From positions 21,987 through 85,986 of the forward strand of contig NZ_RWIM01000118.1 of NCBI RefSeq assembly GCF_009764645.1: a stretch of DNA of 64,000 bases. Direction: 5' to 3'. The position numbers were made by a program, and so were the translations under genes. Under the pieces are notes generated by a model. It was not told the origin of the DNA, made no database searches, and saw only the letters and a program-made list of their open reading frames with translations. The stretch is from Pseudomonas sp. PB106 (GTDB taxonomy: Bacteria; Pseudomonadota; Gammaproteobacteria; Pseudomonadales; Pseudomonadaceae). Each line of letters begins with the position of its first letter. Position 1 is the first letter of the stretch. Below are positions 63,146 to 64,000 of the stretch, in pieces.

Positions 63146-63922
63146 ATGTTTGAGCGTTTGCGTGAAGATATCCAGAGCGTATTCCATCGAGACCCGGCGG
63201 CACGTAACGCTTTTGAAGTCCTGACCTGCTACCCCGGCATGCATGCGATCTGGATTCATCGATTGGCCGGCATGCTGTGGCGCAACGAACTGAAATGGCT
63301 GGCGCGGCTGGTGTCGAACTTCGGACGCTGGTTGACCGGCATCGAGATTCATCCGGGCGCAAAAGTTGGTCGACGCTTCTTTATTGACCACGGCATGGGC
63401 ATCGTCATCGGTGAAACCGCCGAGGTTGGCGATGACGTGACTATTTACCAGGGCGTGACCCTCGGTGGTACCAGTTGGAACAAAGGTAAGCGCCACCCGA
63501 CGCTGGGTGACGGTGTTGTTGTGGGCGCGGGCGCCAAGGTGCTTGGCCCGTTCACCGTGGGCGCCGGTGCCAAGGTTGGCTCCAACGCGGTCGTGACTAA
63601 AGAAGTGCCGCCGGGCGCCACAGTCGTGGGGATTCCGGGGCGGATCATCGTCAAGTCCGACGAAGAGCAGGACGCCAAGCGTAAGGCCATGGCCGAAAAG
63701 ATCGGTTTTGATGCCTACGGTGTCAGCGAAGACATGCCCGACCCGGTAGCGCGCGCCATTGGTCAACTGCTCGATCATCTGCAAGCGGTGGACGGACGGC
63801 TGGAGGGGATGTGCGGCGCACTGAAGGATCTGGGCAGCAATTACTGTGCGAAAGATCTGCCTGAGCTGCGTGAAGAAGACTTCGCTTGCGTCAAAGGCAA
63901 AGACGAATCCAAAGCCAGCTGA
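63146..63922 (+). CDS. cysE: Serine O-acetyltransferase CysE
   Basis: Makes O-acetylserine for cysteine synthesis. 258 residues: an N-terminal helical region, then the left-handed beta helix of hexapeptide repeats ([34 protein letters not shown]) with the catalytic DHG and HPT residues. The C-terminal tail is longer than that of E. coli CysE. ATG at 63146 is preferred; an ATG one codon before (63143) is equally possible. GGAAGGA ribosome site. Confidence 0.95.
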   Translation: MFERLREDIQSVFHRDPAARNAFEVLTCYPGMHAIWIHRLAGMLWRNELKWLARLVSNFGRWLTGIEIHPGAKVGRRFFIDHGMGIVIGETAEVGDDVTIYQGVTLGGTSWNKGKRHPTLGDGVVVGAGAKVLGPFTVGAGAKVGSNAVVTKEVPPGATVVGIPGRIIVKSDEEQDAKRKAMAEKIGFDAYGVSEDMPDPVARAIGQLLDHLQAVDGRLEGMCGALKDLGSNYCAKDLPELREEDFACVKGKDESKAS

Positions 63923-63930
63923 CATTCCTC

Positions 63931-64000
63931 TGTAGGAGCTGCCGAAGGCTGCGATCCCTTGATTTTTTAAAGAGCAAAATCAAAAGATCGCAGCCTTCGG
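63931..64000. repeat. REP-type inverted pair at the window end
   Basis: TAGGAGCTGCCGAAGGCTGC with a facing copy cut by the window end; same family as 19671-19745. Confidence 0.75.

Noticed and set aside
62306..63925. 539-codon open frame antisense to trmJ and cysE
   Set aside because: Shadow of two certain core genes.

Overview
The window is about 60% G+C and reads as chromosome of a fluorescent-group Pseudomonas (P. fluorescens / P. koreensis-like). The support is the gene order (a complete mraZ-to-lpxC division and wall cluster; queA-tgt-yajC-secD-secF-suhB-trmJ-cysE), the protein sequences, an OprD-family porin, NorR-Hmp, a Cyo bo3 oxidase, a DUF6124-type gene and many Pseudomonas REP-type inverted repeats. 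No plasmid, prophage, CRISPR array or transposase was seen.

Region 1 (1-17962) is the dcw cluster, all on + and very compact: mraZ, rsmH, ftsL, ftsI, murE, murF, mraY, murD, ftsW, murG, murC, ddlB, ftsQ, ftsA, ftsZ, lpxC. Most genes overlap by 1-11 bases. Three AAGTGG repeats at exact 10-base spacing before mraZ look like the MraZ autoregulatory box. The cluster makes lipid II, builds the divisome that uses it, and ends with lipid A commitment (lpxC) and a strong terminator.

Region 2 (18113-28039) is mostly on -: a dCACHE-GGDEF diguanylate cyclase, an OprD-type porin, a small exported protein, and a translationally coupled operon of membrane-fusion protein, RND pump, OmpR-type regulator and histidine kinase. 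Region 3 (28040-34068) is repeat-rich. It holds a strongly structured leader before a DUF6124 gene, a small protein, a lipoprotein that fuses a solute-binding domain to a RidA domain, a YkgJ-type cysteine cluster protein, a GNAT enzyme and CheV.

Region 4 (34085-43485) is respiration and NO stress: norR divergent from hmp, with three GT-N7-AC NorR sites and a sigma54-like promoter between them; dsbB; a 770-base regulatory-looking leader; and cyoABCDE. Region 5 (43496-54853) is accessory: a lone AAA ATPase behind a 24-base inverted repeat, a stand-alone Rid protein behind a perfect palindrome, GNAT, LysR plus class III aminotransferase, a PhoD-like phosphatase, two short paralogous membrane proteins, and a frameshifted PAAR (type VI secretion tip) gene with an overlapping small gene that may be its immunity partner. 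This last part lies next to the 3' end of tRNA-Leu(CAA).

Region 6 (54863-64000) returns to core genes: tRNA-Leu, queuosine synthesis (queA, tgt), Sec translocon accessory genes (yajC, secD, secF), a glycine-zipper protein, suhB, trmJ and cysE. Long open frames antisense to these genes are high-GC shadows and are not listed.
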